Part shown: positions 1 to 6,258 of the stretch, piece after piece
Position numbering within the stretch: the first letter of the stretch is position 1
Layout: each line of letters begins with the position of its first letter
Assembly: GCA_022573485.1 (NCBI GenBank)
Contig: JACZTW010000143.1
Location: forward strand, 1-9,378
Source of the DNA: Planctomycetota bacterium
GTDB lineage: Bacteria; Planctomycetota; Phycisphaerae; UBA1845; CAIVHJ01
DNA: 9,378 nt
Direction: 5' to 3'
Translations under genes and position numbers: made by a program
Notes under the pieces: model-generated
The model's database searches: none
What the model saw: the letters and a program-made list of their open reading frames with translations, nothing else
What the model was told of the DNA's origin: nothing

Positions 1-42
1 CGAATCACGAACCACGAATCACGAACCACGAATCACGATTCA
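1..42. repeat. Tandem 7-bp repeat array (CGAAYCA)
   Basis: Six consecutive heptamers are visible: CGAATCA, CGAACCA, CGAATCA, CGAACCA, CGAATCA and CGATTCA. They can equally be read as two exact 14-bp units plus a third with two changes. The array begins at the first base of the window, so it may extend further left. It resembles short tandemly repeated heptamers found between genes in several large bacterial genomes. No function is evident. It is too short and has no spacers, so it is not CRISPR. Confidence 0.85.
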
Positions 43-226
43 CGGACCCCGCGAACATTCAGTGGCCGAACAAAGCCATTTCGTCGCAAGACCAAGGCCG
101 CGATCAAGACAGGCCGCGCGTTGCCTCATGTGGCGGATGGGGCGGCGCGCCCGGGTTCACGAGTGCTGTCGTCGCTCGGGCAGGCGTCGCGGCTGAACAA
201 CCGAAGCGCGCGGAACGGCGTCCTTG
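43..226. other. Non-coding stretch between the two heptamer arrays
   Basis: No convincing gene, RNA or promoter is seen here. A plus-strand reading frame is open across most of it, but it lacks a good start and ribosome site and reads as low-information Arg/Ala/Gly-rich peptide, as expected by chance in GC-rich DNA. It lies downstream of the minus-strand response regulator, so it probably contains that gene's trailing sequence. Confidence 0.5.
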
Positions 227-254
227 CGAATCCGAAATCCGCAATCCGCAATCC
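227..254. repeat. Second tandem 7-bp repeat array (GCAATCC type)
   Basis: Four heptamers in a row are visible: CGAATCC, GAAATCC, GCAATCC and GCAATCC. The array ends two bases before the stop codon of the minus-strand response regulator, so on that strand it is the first thing transcribed after the gene. It shares the period and the AATC core with the array at 1-42 but has a different consensus. Confidence 0.8.
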
Positions 255-256
255 AA

Positions 257-640
257 TCAGTTGCTCAGCAGCTTGTCGGCTTTGTCGAGCAGGGTGTCCA
301 TGCTGAAGGGCTTGTTGATGTAGTCGTCCACGCCGAGGCTTTCTGCCCAGGTCTTGTGGCGCGTGCCCTGGTTGCCGGTGATCATGATGATGCGAAACTT
401 GTTTTCCTGCTTGGCAGACTTGAGCTTCTCCAGCACCAGGAATCCGCTGCGCTTCGGCAGCATGGCGTCGAGCACGACCAAGTCCGGCTTGTGGTTGATG
501 GCCAAGTCGATGGCGGTGTTGCCGTCGGCGGCGGTCTCGATCTTGGCGCCAATGTCCTCAAAGGCCAGCTTGATGGCCTGCAAAATCTCAGGATCGTCGT
601 CAACGATCAGAACCGATTTGCCGTCACAAGAATGTGCCAC
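257..640 (-). CDS. Stand-alone CheY-like response regulator
   Basis: A 127-residue single receiver (REC) domain with no output domain. It is the cytoplasmic phospho-acceptor of a two-component system and likely acts by protein contact. Visible residues are the acidic pocket D14-D15-D16, the phospho-acceptor D58 in VVLDAMLPKRSG, the conserved Thr T88 in MITG, the switch aromatic Y107, and K110 in the N-K-P-F motif. The GTG start at 640 was chosen because GGAGAG lies just upstream and the receiver fold begins at once. The reading frame extends to 784, but that part is Arg-rich junk crossing the promoter. No histidine kinase gene is adjacent, so it is an orphan here and its partner is unknown. 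It is transcribed divergently from murI. The family call is firm and the pathway is unknown. Confidence 0.93.
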   Translation of the reverse strand: MAHSCDGKSVLIVDDDPEILQAIKLAFEDIGAKIETAADGNTAIDLAINHKPDLVVLDAMLPKRSGFLVLEKLKSAKQENKFRIIMITGNQGTRHKTWAESLGVDDYINKPFSMDTLLDKADKLLSN

Positions 641-684
641 GATAACTCTCCGAATCAGAAACAGGTATGGGCTCGCTCTATTGA

Positions 685-713
685 AGTATAGGACTAGAAG
701 AATTGGCTGGCAA
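685..713 (-). promoter_or_regulatory. Sigma-70-type promoter of the response regulator
   Basis: On the minus strand TTGCCA (708-713) is separated by exactly 17 bp from TATACT (685-690). This is one mismatch from consensus in the -35 box and one in the -10 box. Transcription would start near 678, leaving a leader of about 38 nt before the GTG at 640. The frame upstream of that GTG overlaps this promoter, which supports the shorter protein. Confidence 0.65.
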
Positions 714-830
714 CCAAGCGCAGTGCAGATATAACGGGTAGCGTATGTTCGGCGTCGCCGAACCGCGCGGGCGAACATCGCCAACGCGTGCTCAGAAGTG
801 GCGATTTTAGCCCCTAGTCGCCTGTTCTTG

Positions 831-839
831 TGCTATAAT
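831..839 (+). promoter_or_regulatory. Extended -10 promoter ahead of murI
   Basis: TGCTATAAT is a perfect extended -10 element (TGn followed by TATAAT). No good -35 hexamer is seen at the proper distance, as is usual for extended -10 promoters. Transcription would start near 846, about 75 nt before the murI start, and could serve the four-gene unit through 4885. Confidence 0.55.
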
Positions 840-922
840 TGCTTGAACATAAATGAGTTACGATCTCGCTGCTCGCCTCGGATGGAGCTGGAGCCGCCCA
901 AAGAATCATGGAGGATGGGACC

Positions 923-1792
923 TTGGCCAATCATTCGGCCGTTTCACCACACGCCGCTATTGCCGTCTTCGATTCAGGCCTCGGCGGCCTCACCGTGGTC
1001 CGCGCCCTGCGGGCCGTGCTGCCGAATGAAGATTTCATCTACTTCGGCGATACCGCCCGCGTGCCGTACGGCAACAAGTCGCCGGAGACGGTGGCCCGTT
1101 TCACCAGCGAGATCTGTGAGTTCCTGTTGCACTTCGAGCCCAAGTGCATCATCGCCGCCTGCCACACCGCCAGCGCCAGCGCCGTCCCGGACATCGCCCG
1201 GCAACTGCCGGTGCCGGTCCTGGACGTTGTCCAACCCAGCGCCGAACTCGCCGCACGCCGAACAAAAGACGAGTTTGTCGCCGTCGTGGGCACCGAAGCC
1301 ACCATCGCGTCCGGCGCGTACGAACGCGCCATCCGGGCGCACAATCCGCGCATCCGCGTCGTGCAACAATCGTGCCCGCTGTTCGTGCCCATCGTTGAAG
1401 AAGGCCGAGATTTCGACGATCCCATCACGCTGCTGGCCATCCGCGATTACCTCACGCCGATTCGGAAGCTCAAGCCCGACGTCGTGTTGCTGGGGTGTAC
1501 GCATTACCCCGTTCTGATGCCGGCGTTACAGGAATTCCTCGGTACGGGCGTCGAATTGATCGACTCGGGCGATGCCGTGGCGAGGCAGACCCGAAATATG
1601 TTGGCGGATCTGGGCCTGTTGTCGCCTGCGGAGCGGCCCGGTACAGTACAGTGCTATGTCAGCGATTTCCCCCAAAGGTTCTCTGCAATCGGCGCGCGTT
1701 TCCTCGGCGAACCATTGCCGCACGTCACCCGGGCGTCGGTGGGAAGTTGGCGCCTCTTTCAGTCGAGTGCAAACCGTGCGGCCTCGGCGTAG
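923..1792 (+). CDS. murI: Glutamate racemase
   Basis: Interconverts L- and D-glutamate without cofactor in the cytoplasm and supplies D-Glu for peptidoglycan. The protein has 289 residues. Family motifs are in order: FDSGLGGLTV with the active-site Asp D17, YFGDTARVPYG, the first catalytic Cys C80 in AACHTASA, CPLFVPIVEEG, and the second Cys C192 in LGCTHYP. The residue after C80 is His (codon CAC at 1163-1165), where the family normally has Asn (CNTAS). The TTG start at 923 is preferred because GGAGGA (910-915) sits 7 nt before it. An in-frame ATG at 908 would add five residues but has no Shine-Dalgarno sequence. The gene's end overlaps the next gene, so it is the first of a probable four-gene operon. 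The racemase call is firm and the start is less certain. Confidence 0.93.
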   Translation: MANHSAVSPHAAIAVFDSGLGGLTVVRALRAVLPNEDFIYFGDTARVPYGNKSPETVARFTSEICEFLLHFEPKCIIAACHTASASAVPDIARQLPVPVLDVVQPSAELAARRTKDEFVAVVGTEATIASGAYERAIRAHNPRIRVVQQSCPLFVPIVEEGRDFDDPITLLAIRDYLTPIRKLKPDVVLLGCTHYPVLMPALQEFLGTGVELIDSGDAVARQTRNMLADLGLLSPAERPGTVQCYVSDFPQRFSAIGARFLGEPLPHVTRASVGSWRLFQSSANRAASA

Positions 1793-2552
1793 GATCCTCG
1801 CCGTCTGCGCTCTGGCCATCTTGCCGCTCTTCATCGGCGGCTGCGCGAAGGGGCAGCGCAAGTCGCGGGTCTGGACCCAGGGGCAAGCGGAACGGTTGCT
1901 GGTGGAGGCTCTGCAGTCGGAGTCGCCGGACGAGCGCCGGCGGGCCATTGAGCGCGTAGCCGACTCCAAATACGGCGGGAGTGACGTCAGCGTGGCGACC
2001 CTGAGTCTCATCGTGCGGACCGACACCAGCCAGGTGGTCCGCCGCGTGGCTGCTCGGAGCCTTGGCCAAAGCCGGCACGCCGATGCTTTCGAGCCGCTCT
2101 TGCAGATCCTCGACGCGCCGAACCATGCCCAAGATGTGCGCGAACCTGATGCGGCGCTGCGGCGCGCATGCCTTGAGGCAGTGGATCTGCTGGTGCAGGC
2201 CGGCGCACTTCACGACGACGAGTCTCAGCTTGTGCGGCTGGTGTCTCAAGTGATGCTCACGGATGCGGACCGCGGCGTACGGATCGCCGCCGCCCAATTG
2301 CTGCGCCGGTTTCCGCATCCCGACGCACTCGATGCGCTCATCGGAGTGCTGCGCGTGCCGGAATTCGCCGTGGCTTATGAGGCCGAACAATCGTTGATCG
2401 CATTGACTGGCCACACGCACAACCGCCGCTATGACGCTTGGCAGAAGTGGCGGGAGGAAGCGGACGATCCGTTCGCGGACGCCGGGCAAACGCCGCCCGA
2501 GTTGGCCGGCGATGGCCGGGATCGACGCTGGTGGCAACTCTTCGGGAAGTAA
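1776..2552 (+). CDS. HEAT-repeat lipoprotein
   Basis: A 258-residue predicted lipoprotein. An Arg-rich N-terminus (RPRRR) and a hydrophobic stretch lead to the lipobox IGGC with lipidation Cys C23, so the mature protein should be membrane-anchored and face the periplasm. From about residue 37 to 212 it consists of degenerate HEAT-like helical pairs, for example VVRRVAARSLGQ, LRRACLEAVDLL, RGVRIAAAQLLRRF and YEAEQSLIAL. These usually form a protein-binding scaffold. The tail contains YDAWQKWREEADDPF and ends W-W-Q-L-F-G-K. The GTG at 1776 was chosen so that a proper signal peptide results. An in-frame GTG at 1767 is the alternative, and the longer frame from 1572 only shadows murI. It overlaps murI by 17 nt, suggesting translational coupling. 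The partner and exact role are not known. Confidence 0.82.
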   Translation: MRPRRRILAVCALAILPLFIGGCAKGQRKSRVWTQGQAERLLVEALQSESPDERRRAIERVADSKYGGSDVSVATLSLIVRTDTSQVVRRVAARSLGQSRHADAFEPLLQILDAPNHAQDVREPDAALRRACLEAVDLLVQAGALHDDESQLVRLVSQVMLTDADRGVRIAAAQLLRRFPHPDALDALIGVLRVPEFAVAYEAEQSLIALTGHTHNRRYDAWQKWREEADDPFADAGQTPPELAGDGRDRRWWQLFGK

Positions 2553-2559
2553 ACCGCGT

Positions 2560-3519
2560 ATGAAAGCACTTGTCTTTGAAGGCCAACTGCGCCTGGATCA
2601 GGATCGCCCCGAACCCCAGGTGCGCGCGGGCGAAGCCCTCGTCAAAGTGCGACTGGCCGGCATTTGCGCGACCGATCTCGAAATCACCAAAGGCTACATG
2701 GATTTCACGGGCGTGCTGGGGCACGAGTTCGTGGGCGAAGTCGTGCGAGGTTCGGATCGCTGGGTCGGGCGGCGTGTGGTGGGCGAGATCAACTGCGTGT
2801 GCCGGTCATGTGACATGTGCAGTCGGGGGCTGGCCAACCACTGTCGCAAACGCACGGTGCTGGGCATCGCCGGGCGCGACGGCGCATTCGCCGAGCTTCT
2901 AGCCTTGCCGGAAGCCAACCTGCACGCCGTGCCGGACGTCATTACTGACGAACAGGCCGTCTTCGTCGAGCCGCTGGCCGCTGCTTACCAAGTGCTCAAG
3001 CAATGTCCGATCGAGAAGCACCAGCGTGTGGCTGTTCTGGGTTCGGGGCGCTTGGGTTTGCTCGTCGCACAAGTGATCCAAAAGACGGGCTGCAAGCTGG
3101 AGGTCATCGGGCGAAACCCGCACACGCTGTCCTTCTGTGAGAAGCGTGGCATCCAGACGGTGTCGATCGACGACGTGGCTCCGCGCGGCGAGCATGACGT
3201 GGTCGTGGATTGCACGGGCAACCCTCAGGCCTTCGGGTTGGCGACGGAGCTGGTTCGCCCGCGCGGAACAATCGTGCTCAAGAGCACGCACGCGGCGAAT
3301 GAGCCGCTGAACCTGGCCCCACTGGTGATTAACGAAGTCACGCTGCTGGGCAGCCGCTGCGGTCCGTTCGTCGATGCGCTGGCAGCGCTGGCCCGTGCCG
3401 AAATCCACGTGGACACGATGGTTTCACGAACCTACGATCTGGCGGACGCCGTGGATGCGGTCGCAGCCGCGGCGGATCCGGGGAACATCAAAATCCTTCT
3501 GCGCACGAGACCGACCTGA
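2560..3519 (+). CDS. Zinc-dependent medium-chain alcohol dehydrogenase family protein
   Basis: A 319-residue cytoplasmic NAD(P)-dependent oxidoreductase of the medium-chain (MDR) family; the substrate cannot be told. Catalytic-zinc ligands are C36 (GICATD), H55-E56 (GHEF) and probably E137 (VEPLAA). A structural-zinc loop follows, C81-x2-C84-x2-C87-x7-C95. The Rossmann motif is GSGRLG (161-166). At the end of the second Rossmann strand the sequence reads VIGRN, with Arg rather than the acidic residue typical of NAD-specific enzymes, which hints at NADP preference. The ATG lies 7 nt after the HEAT gene stop, and GGGAAG within that gene's end could act as ribosome site. The protein is shorter than the usual 340-350 residues but complete in both domains. 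A sorbitol- or threonine-dehydrogenase-like relative is possible. Confidence 0.88.
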   Translation: MKALVFEGQLRLDQDRPEPQVRAGEALVKVRLAGICATDLEITKGYMDFTGVLGHEFVGEVVRGSDRWVGRRVVGEINCVCRSCDMCSRGLANHCRKRTVLGIAGRDGAFAELLALPEANLHAVPDVITDEQAVFVEPLAAAYQVLKQCPIEKHQRVAVLGSGRLGLLVAQVIQKTGCKLEVIGRNPHTLSFCEKRGIQTVSIDDVAPRGEHDVVVDCTGNPQAFGLATELVRPRGTIVLKSTHAANEPLNLAPLVINEVTLLGSRCGPFVDALAALARAEIHVDTMVSRTYDLADAVDAVAAAADPGNIKILLRTRPT

Positions 3520-3535
3520 CGACGGGGAATCCTAC

Positions 3536-4885
3536 ATGTTGATGAATCGCAGAAACTTCAGACTCATGGTCCTGACTCTGGCGCTCGCCGCCTGCTCAGC
3601 AGCCGCGGGCGACGCGCCGACTCGCCGGGGGCTCGTAGGCATCACCGCCGGCCGGCCGGCCGGCGAAGGCGCCGAAGGCGTGCAAGTGACGCAGCTCGTG
3701 ATCGGCTCGCCGGCCTACAAATCGGAACTTCGACCCGGCGATCTCATCACGCACCTGAACGACAAGCCCATCACGAGCATGAATCAATTTGCGAGAATGC
3801 TGTACCGTCCCCGGTCCGGGAGCGAGTGGCAATTCAAGGTGCGGCGAAAGGATCACGAGTTCGATTTGAGCCTCGTCGCCGCTCCCATACCGCAGGAGCA
3901 GGGCACAGCGGACGTCAGAGTGGAATACACTTGGCTGCGGGCCGGCGACGGCGTGAACTTGCGCGGCTTGATTACCCGCCCTGCCGAAGGCGTAGGTCCT
4001 TGGCCGACGATTTTGATCCTGCCCGGCCTGGGCGGCATGCCCTGCGACGACCGCCTTTTTCCCATGTACCAGGGCTTGGCCGGCGCGTTTACCCGGGCGG
4101 GCTATGTCGTGGTCCGCTGGGATCAGCGCGGCGCCGGTGACAGCTACGGCAACAATTATGAAGATGTTGATTTCGACACGGAAGTCCGAGACGCGGCAGC
4201 GGTGCTGCGTACGGTTTTCGATCTCAAGATAGTGGATCGGCGACGTATCTATGTATTCGGCTCCGGGCTGGGCGGAGTCGTGGCGCCGCAGGTGCTGGCC
4301 CGGCAGACGGGCGTGGCAGGTCTGATCACCTGGGCGACGCTGTCGCGGCCGCTGGTCGAATACATGATCGATGTGACCCGCAACCAGGGCCGGCTGGCCG
4401 CAACGCCGGCGCCCGAAGTGAACCGCCAGGTGCGGCTGACGATCCGCTTGTATGAGCACTTGCTCGCCGGCGATGATCCGCTGGAGCTTGTGCGGCGGCA
4501 TCCCGAACTTGGCGATTTCGTCGGCTTGGGCGGGCATGTCCAGGGCAAGACTGCGGAGTATTGGCGACAGTTGGACGCCACACCTTACGGCCGACTGTAC
4601 GGCAACAGCACGGTGCCCGTCTTGGTGCTGTTCGGCGAGCACGATTTCGTGGCCATGCCGCTCGATCAGACCATTATCGTCAAGCTGGCGCGGGCCGGGG
4701 GTCGAAACGACGTGAGCGCACTGCTGGTCCGCGGAACGGATCACGACATGAACACCGTACTCAGTCCAGAAGATTCTTTCAAGAAGCTGAAGATGCGGGA
4801 ATACACGTTCAATCCCGTCGCGGTCGATAGAGCGCTCGAATGGATCAAGAAACTCGAAGCATTACGCTTTGGAAAGAGCGAATAG
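3536..4885 (+). CDS. PDZ domain-alpha/beta-hydrolase fusion lipoprotein
   Basis: A 449-residue predicted lipoprotein, signal peptide ending in the lipobox LAAC (C20), hence envelope-located. Residues about 32-115 form a PDZ domain (GLVGITAG; IGSPAYKSELRPGDLITHLN; FKVRRKDHEFDLSL). Residues about 125-443 form an alpha/beta-hydrolase: oxyanion loop ILPGLGG (161-167), WDQRGAGDS (195-203), nucleophile elbow FGSGLGG (241-247), acid D370 in FGEHDFVAMP and His H403 in GTDHDM. The elbow is normally G-x-S-x-G-G. Here it is G242-S243-G244-L245-G246-G247, so the serine position holds Gly while Asp and His remain. Either the catalytic Ser is lost or S243 substitutes one place upstream. GGGGA (3524-3528) sits 7 nt before the ATG. 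The gene starts 16 nt after the dehydrogenase and closes the probable operon. A dipeptidyl-peptidase- or esterase-like ancestry is likely; activity is uncertain. Confidence 0.85.
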   Translation: MLMNRRNFRLMVLTLALAACSAAAGDAPTRRGLVGITAGRPAGEGAEGVQVTQLVIGSPAYKSELRPGDLITHLNDKPITSMNQFARMLYRPRSGSEWQFKVRRKDHEFDLSLVAAPIPQEQGTADVRVEYTWLRAGDGVNLRGLITRPAEGVGPWPTILILPGLGGMPCDDRLFPMYQGLAGAFTRAGYVVVRWDQRGAGDSYGNNYEDVDFDTEVRDAAAVLRTVFDLKIVDRRRIYVFGSGLGGVVAPQVLARQTGVAGLITWATLSRPLVEYMIDVTRNQGRLAATPAPEVNRQVRLTIRLYEHLLAGDDPLELVRRHPELGDFVGLGGHVQGKTAEYWRQLDATPYGRLYGNSTVPVLVLFGEHDFVAMPLDQTIIVKLARAGGRNDVSALLVRGTDHDMNTVLSPEDSFKKLKMREYTFNPVAVDRALEWIKKLEALRFGKSE

Positions 4886-4969
4886 CTGGGATGTCTCGCC
4901 ACAAAGAAGCTATGAAAGCCAAGTCTACCGTTGGTCGGATTTTCCCGAACTCTGTAACTTGGGCCAGAA

Positions 4970-4993
4970 TGCGCCGCCTTTTCTCACGGCGCA
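4970..4993 (+). terminator. Hairpin downstream of the murI operon
   Basis: TGCGCCG and CGGCGCA form a perfect 7-bp stem around a 10-nt loop. It lies 85 bp after the hydrolase stop. No T-run follows, so it would be an imperfect intrinsic terminator or an RNA-stabilising end. Confidence 0.35.
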
Positions 4994-5033
4994 ATCCACA
5001 ATGTTCGGTTGTCCGTAGCGAATTGTGTGACGA

Positions 5034-5059
5034 TGCCGGGTTCCGTCTCAATCCCGGCA
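5034..5059 (+). other. Second 7-bp-stem hairpin in the intergenic gap
   Basis: TGCCGGG and CCCGGCA pair perfectly around a 12-nt loop. No T-run follows. Its stem length equals that of the hairpin at 4970-4993, 40 bp upstream. A terminator, an mRNA-stability element or chance in GC-rich DNA are all possible. Confidence 0.35.
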
Positions 5060-5295
5060 GGAGATATCACCACAGATGTGTCGATAACCGTGGCAAATAC
5101 GGTTCGCTGGGTTTGGTTTCGGGCTTGAACAACATTTCAACAAGTTCGGTGAATGCCTTGCCGGCGAATTTGACTTGCCGGAAATGGTTGGTGACGGTGA
5201 CGTCGATCTGTGGGATGCGGCGGCCTTGCAGCGCGCGATTGCCGGATCAGTTGAACCAGAATGTTGGGCCGCCCTCTGAAGAAGGCTACACACCG

Positions 5296-6258
5296 ATGAA
5301 AAATTTCATGGCACTTGTCAGTGCTCTGGTTGCGGTGCCCGCTGTATTTGTCAATGCGGCCGCCGCACAGACCACACACACCGTTCAATTGATCAGTGTA
5401 GATTTTGTCCAGCAAGACATCACGATCCAGGTGGGCGATACGGTCCACTGGGAGTGGGTCAGCGGCGGCTTCCACAATGTGGAGAGCGGGACGATTGTAA
5501 ACGGTGCCGGTGTGCCGGACGACAATTTCATTTCGGGAGATCCGACGAATGTGGTCGGCACGACTTACGACCTCGTGTTCGACCAGGCGTTTCTTGATGC
5601 CAAACCGATGCCTGGCAATGTCTATCCCTACTACTGTGTCATTCACACTTCCGTGGATATGGCCGGCACGGTTACGGTCACCGCCGGCGATTGCGTGTCA
5701 GATAGCGACTGCAGCAGTGGCAACGTGTGTGTCGCAAATAAATGTGAGCCTTTGCCAGCGCCGGATGGTTGTACGCTTGATGCGGATTGTGACGACCAGG
5801 ATCCGTGTACCGACGACACGTGCGTTTCTGGATCATGCCAGAATCTTTCCATGGCCGGTTGCTGTGCAACGGACTCCGACTGTGAGGACAATAACATTTG
5901 CACGGATGATTCGTGTAGCGGCGGCACTTGTCTGAACGCTGCGAACACGGCCTTGTGCGATGATAATGATGCCTGTACCACGGAGGTTTGTGACAAGGGT
6001 GCCTGTGTGGCCACAGCCATCGAAAACTGTTGCGAGGCCGACGTCGATTGCGACGACGGCGACGACTGCACCGACGACGCTTGCACTGACGGTCTGTGTG
6101 AAAACGTGGCAATTGCGGGATGCGATTCCACGGACTCGAGTGAATCCGGCAGTACCTCGAGCCCATGCGGCTCAATGGGCATGATCGTCGGCGCTTTCCT
6201 GTTTCTTGGGCTGGGCGTCTTCAAGCAGTCTCGCCGCCGTGTGCGGGCCTTGCCATAA
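5296..6258 (+). CDS. Secreted cupredoxin with Cys-rich repeats and C-terminal membrane anchor
   Basis: A 320-residue exported type-1 copper protein, presumably an electron carrier. The signal peptide is residues 1 to about 24 (hydrophobic, ending AAAAQ). The plastocyanin/azurin-like domain covers about 26-130, with copper ligands H60 (FHNV) and C114, H117, M122 in YYCVIHTSVDMAG. Five Cys-rich units follow (133-270), pattern C-x5-C-x5-C-x4-C, mostly with one further Cys, and rich in CTDD and DCDD, like the CTDC-type repeats of cell-surface proteins. They may be disulfide-rich and calcium-binding. A Ser/Thr-rich linker leads to C290-G, a transmembrane stretch (about 294-309) and a basic end (QSRRRVR), resembling a sorting or anchoring tag of the MYXO-CTERM/PEP-CTERM style. 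The ATG at 5296 was chosen because the signal peptide begins there; the same frame is open back to 4840 but reads as junk. It is coupled to the downstream cytochrome. Confidence 0.87.
   Translation: MKNFMALVSALVAVPAVFVNAAAAQTTHTVQLISVDFVQQDITIQVGDTVHWEWVSGGFHNVESGTIVNGAGVPDDNFISGDPTNVVGTTYDLVFDQAFLDAKPMPGNVYPYYCVIHTSVDMAGTVTVTAGDCVSDSDCSSGNVCVANKCEPLPAPDGCTLDADCDDQDPCTDDTCVSGSCQNLSMAGCCATDSDCEDNNICTDDSCSGGTCLNAANTALCDDNDACTTEVCDKGACVATAIENCCEADVDCDDGDDCTDDACTDGLCENVAIAGCDSTDSSESGSTSSPCGSMGMIVGAFLFLGLGVFKQSRRRVRALP

Larger units (their letters stand above)
4958..5279 (+). pseudogene. Frameshifted remnant of a surface protein with a dockerin-like C-terminus
   Basis: The gap between 4886 and 5295 holds no intact gene, but two frames read like pieces of one protein. 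From 4958 to about 5125 one frame includes VTMPGSVSIPAGDITTDVSI, resembling a strand pattern of Ig-like surface repeats. Another frame, open from 5088 to the TGA at 5277-5279, reads EQHFNKFGECLAG and then GDGDVDLWDAAALQRAIAG (5190-5246). The latter matches the D-x-D-G-x-V-D-L-x-D...LQR pattern of dockerin-like calcium-binding repeats common at protein ends in Planctomycetota. The dockerin frame has no start codon near its beginning and follows a TAA at 5085-5087. A frameshift near 5088-5125 would join the halves. The dockerin-like match is fair and the Ig-like half is weak. Confidence 0.4.

Noticed and set aside
1..42. Possible CRISPR repeats
   Set aside because: The units are 7 or 14 bp, directly abutting, with no spacers.
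121..306. Short plus-strand open frame
   Set aside because: It runs through the heptamer array and into the antisense of the response regulator; no ribosome site and no recognisable protein.
3596..4744. 382-residue minus-strand open frame
   Set aside because: It lies entirely opposite the PDZ-hydrolase gene, whose motifs are clear; it has no recognisable domain.
4840..5295. N-terminal extension of the cupredoxin in the same open frame
   Set aside because: The extension would bury the signal peptide inside the protein, overlaps the end of the hydrolase gene and reads as Arg/Cys-rich junk.
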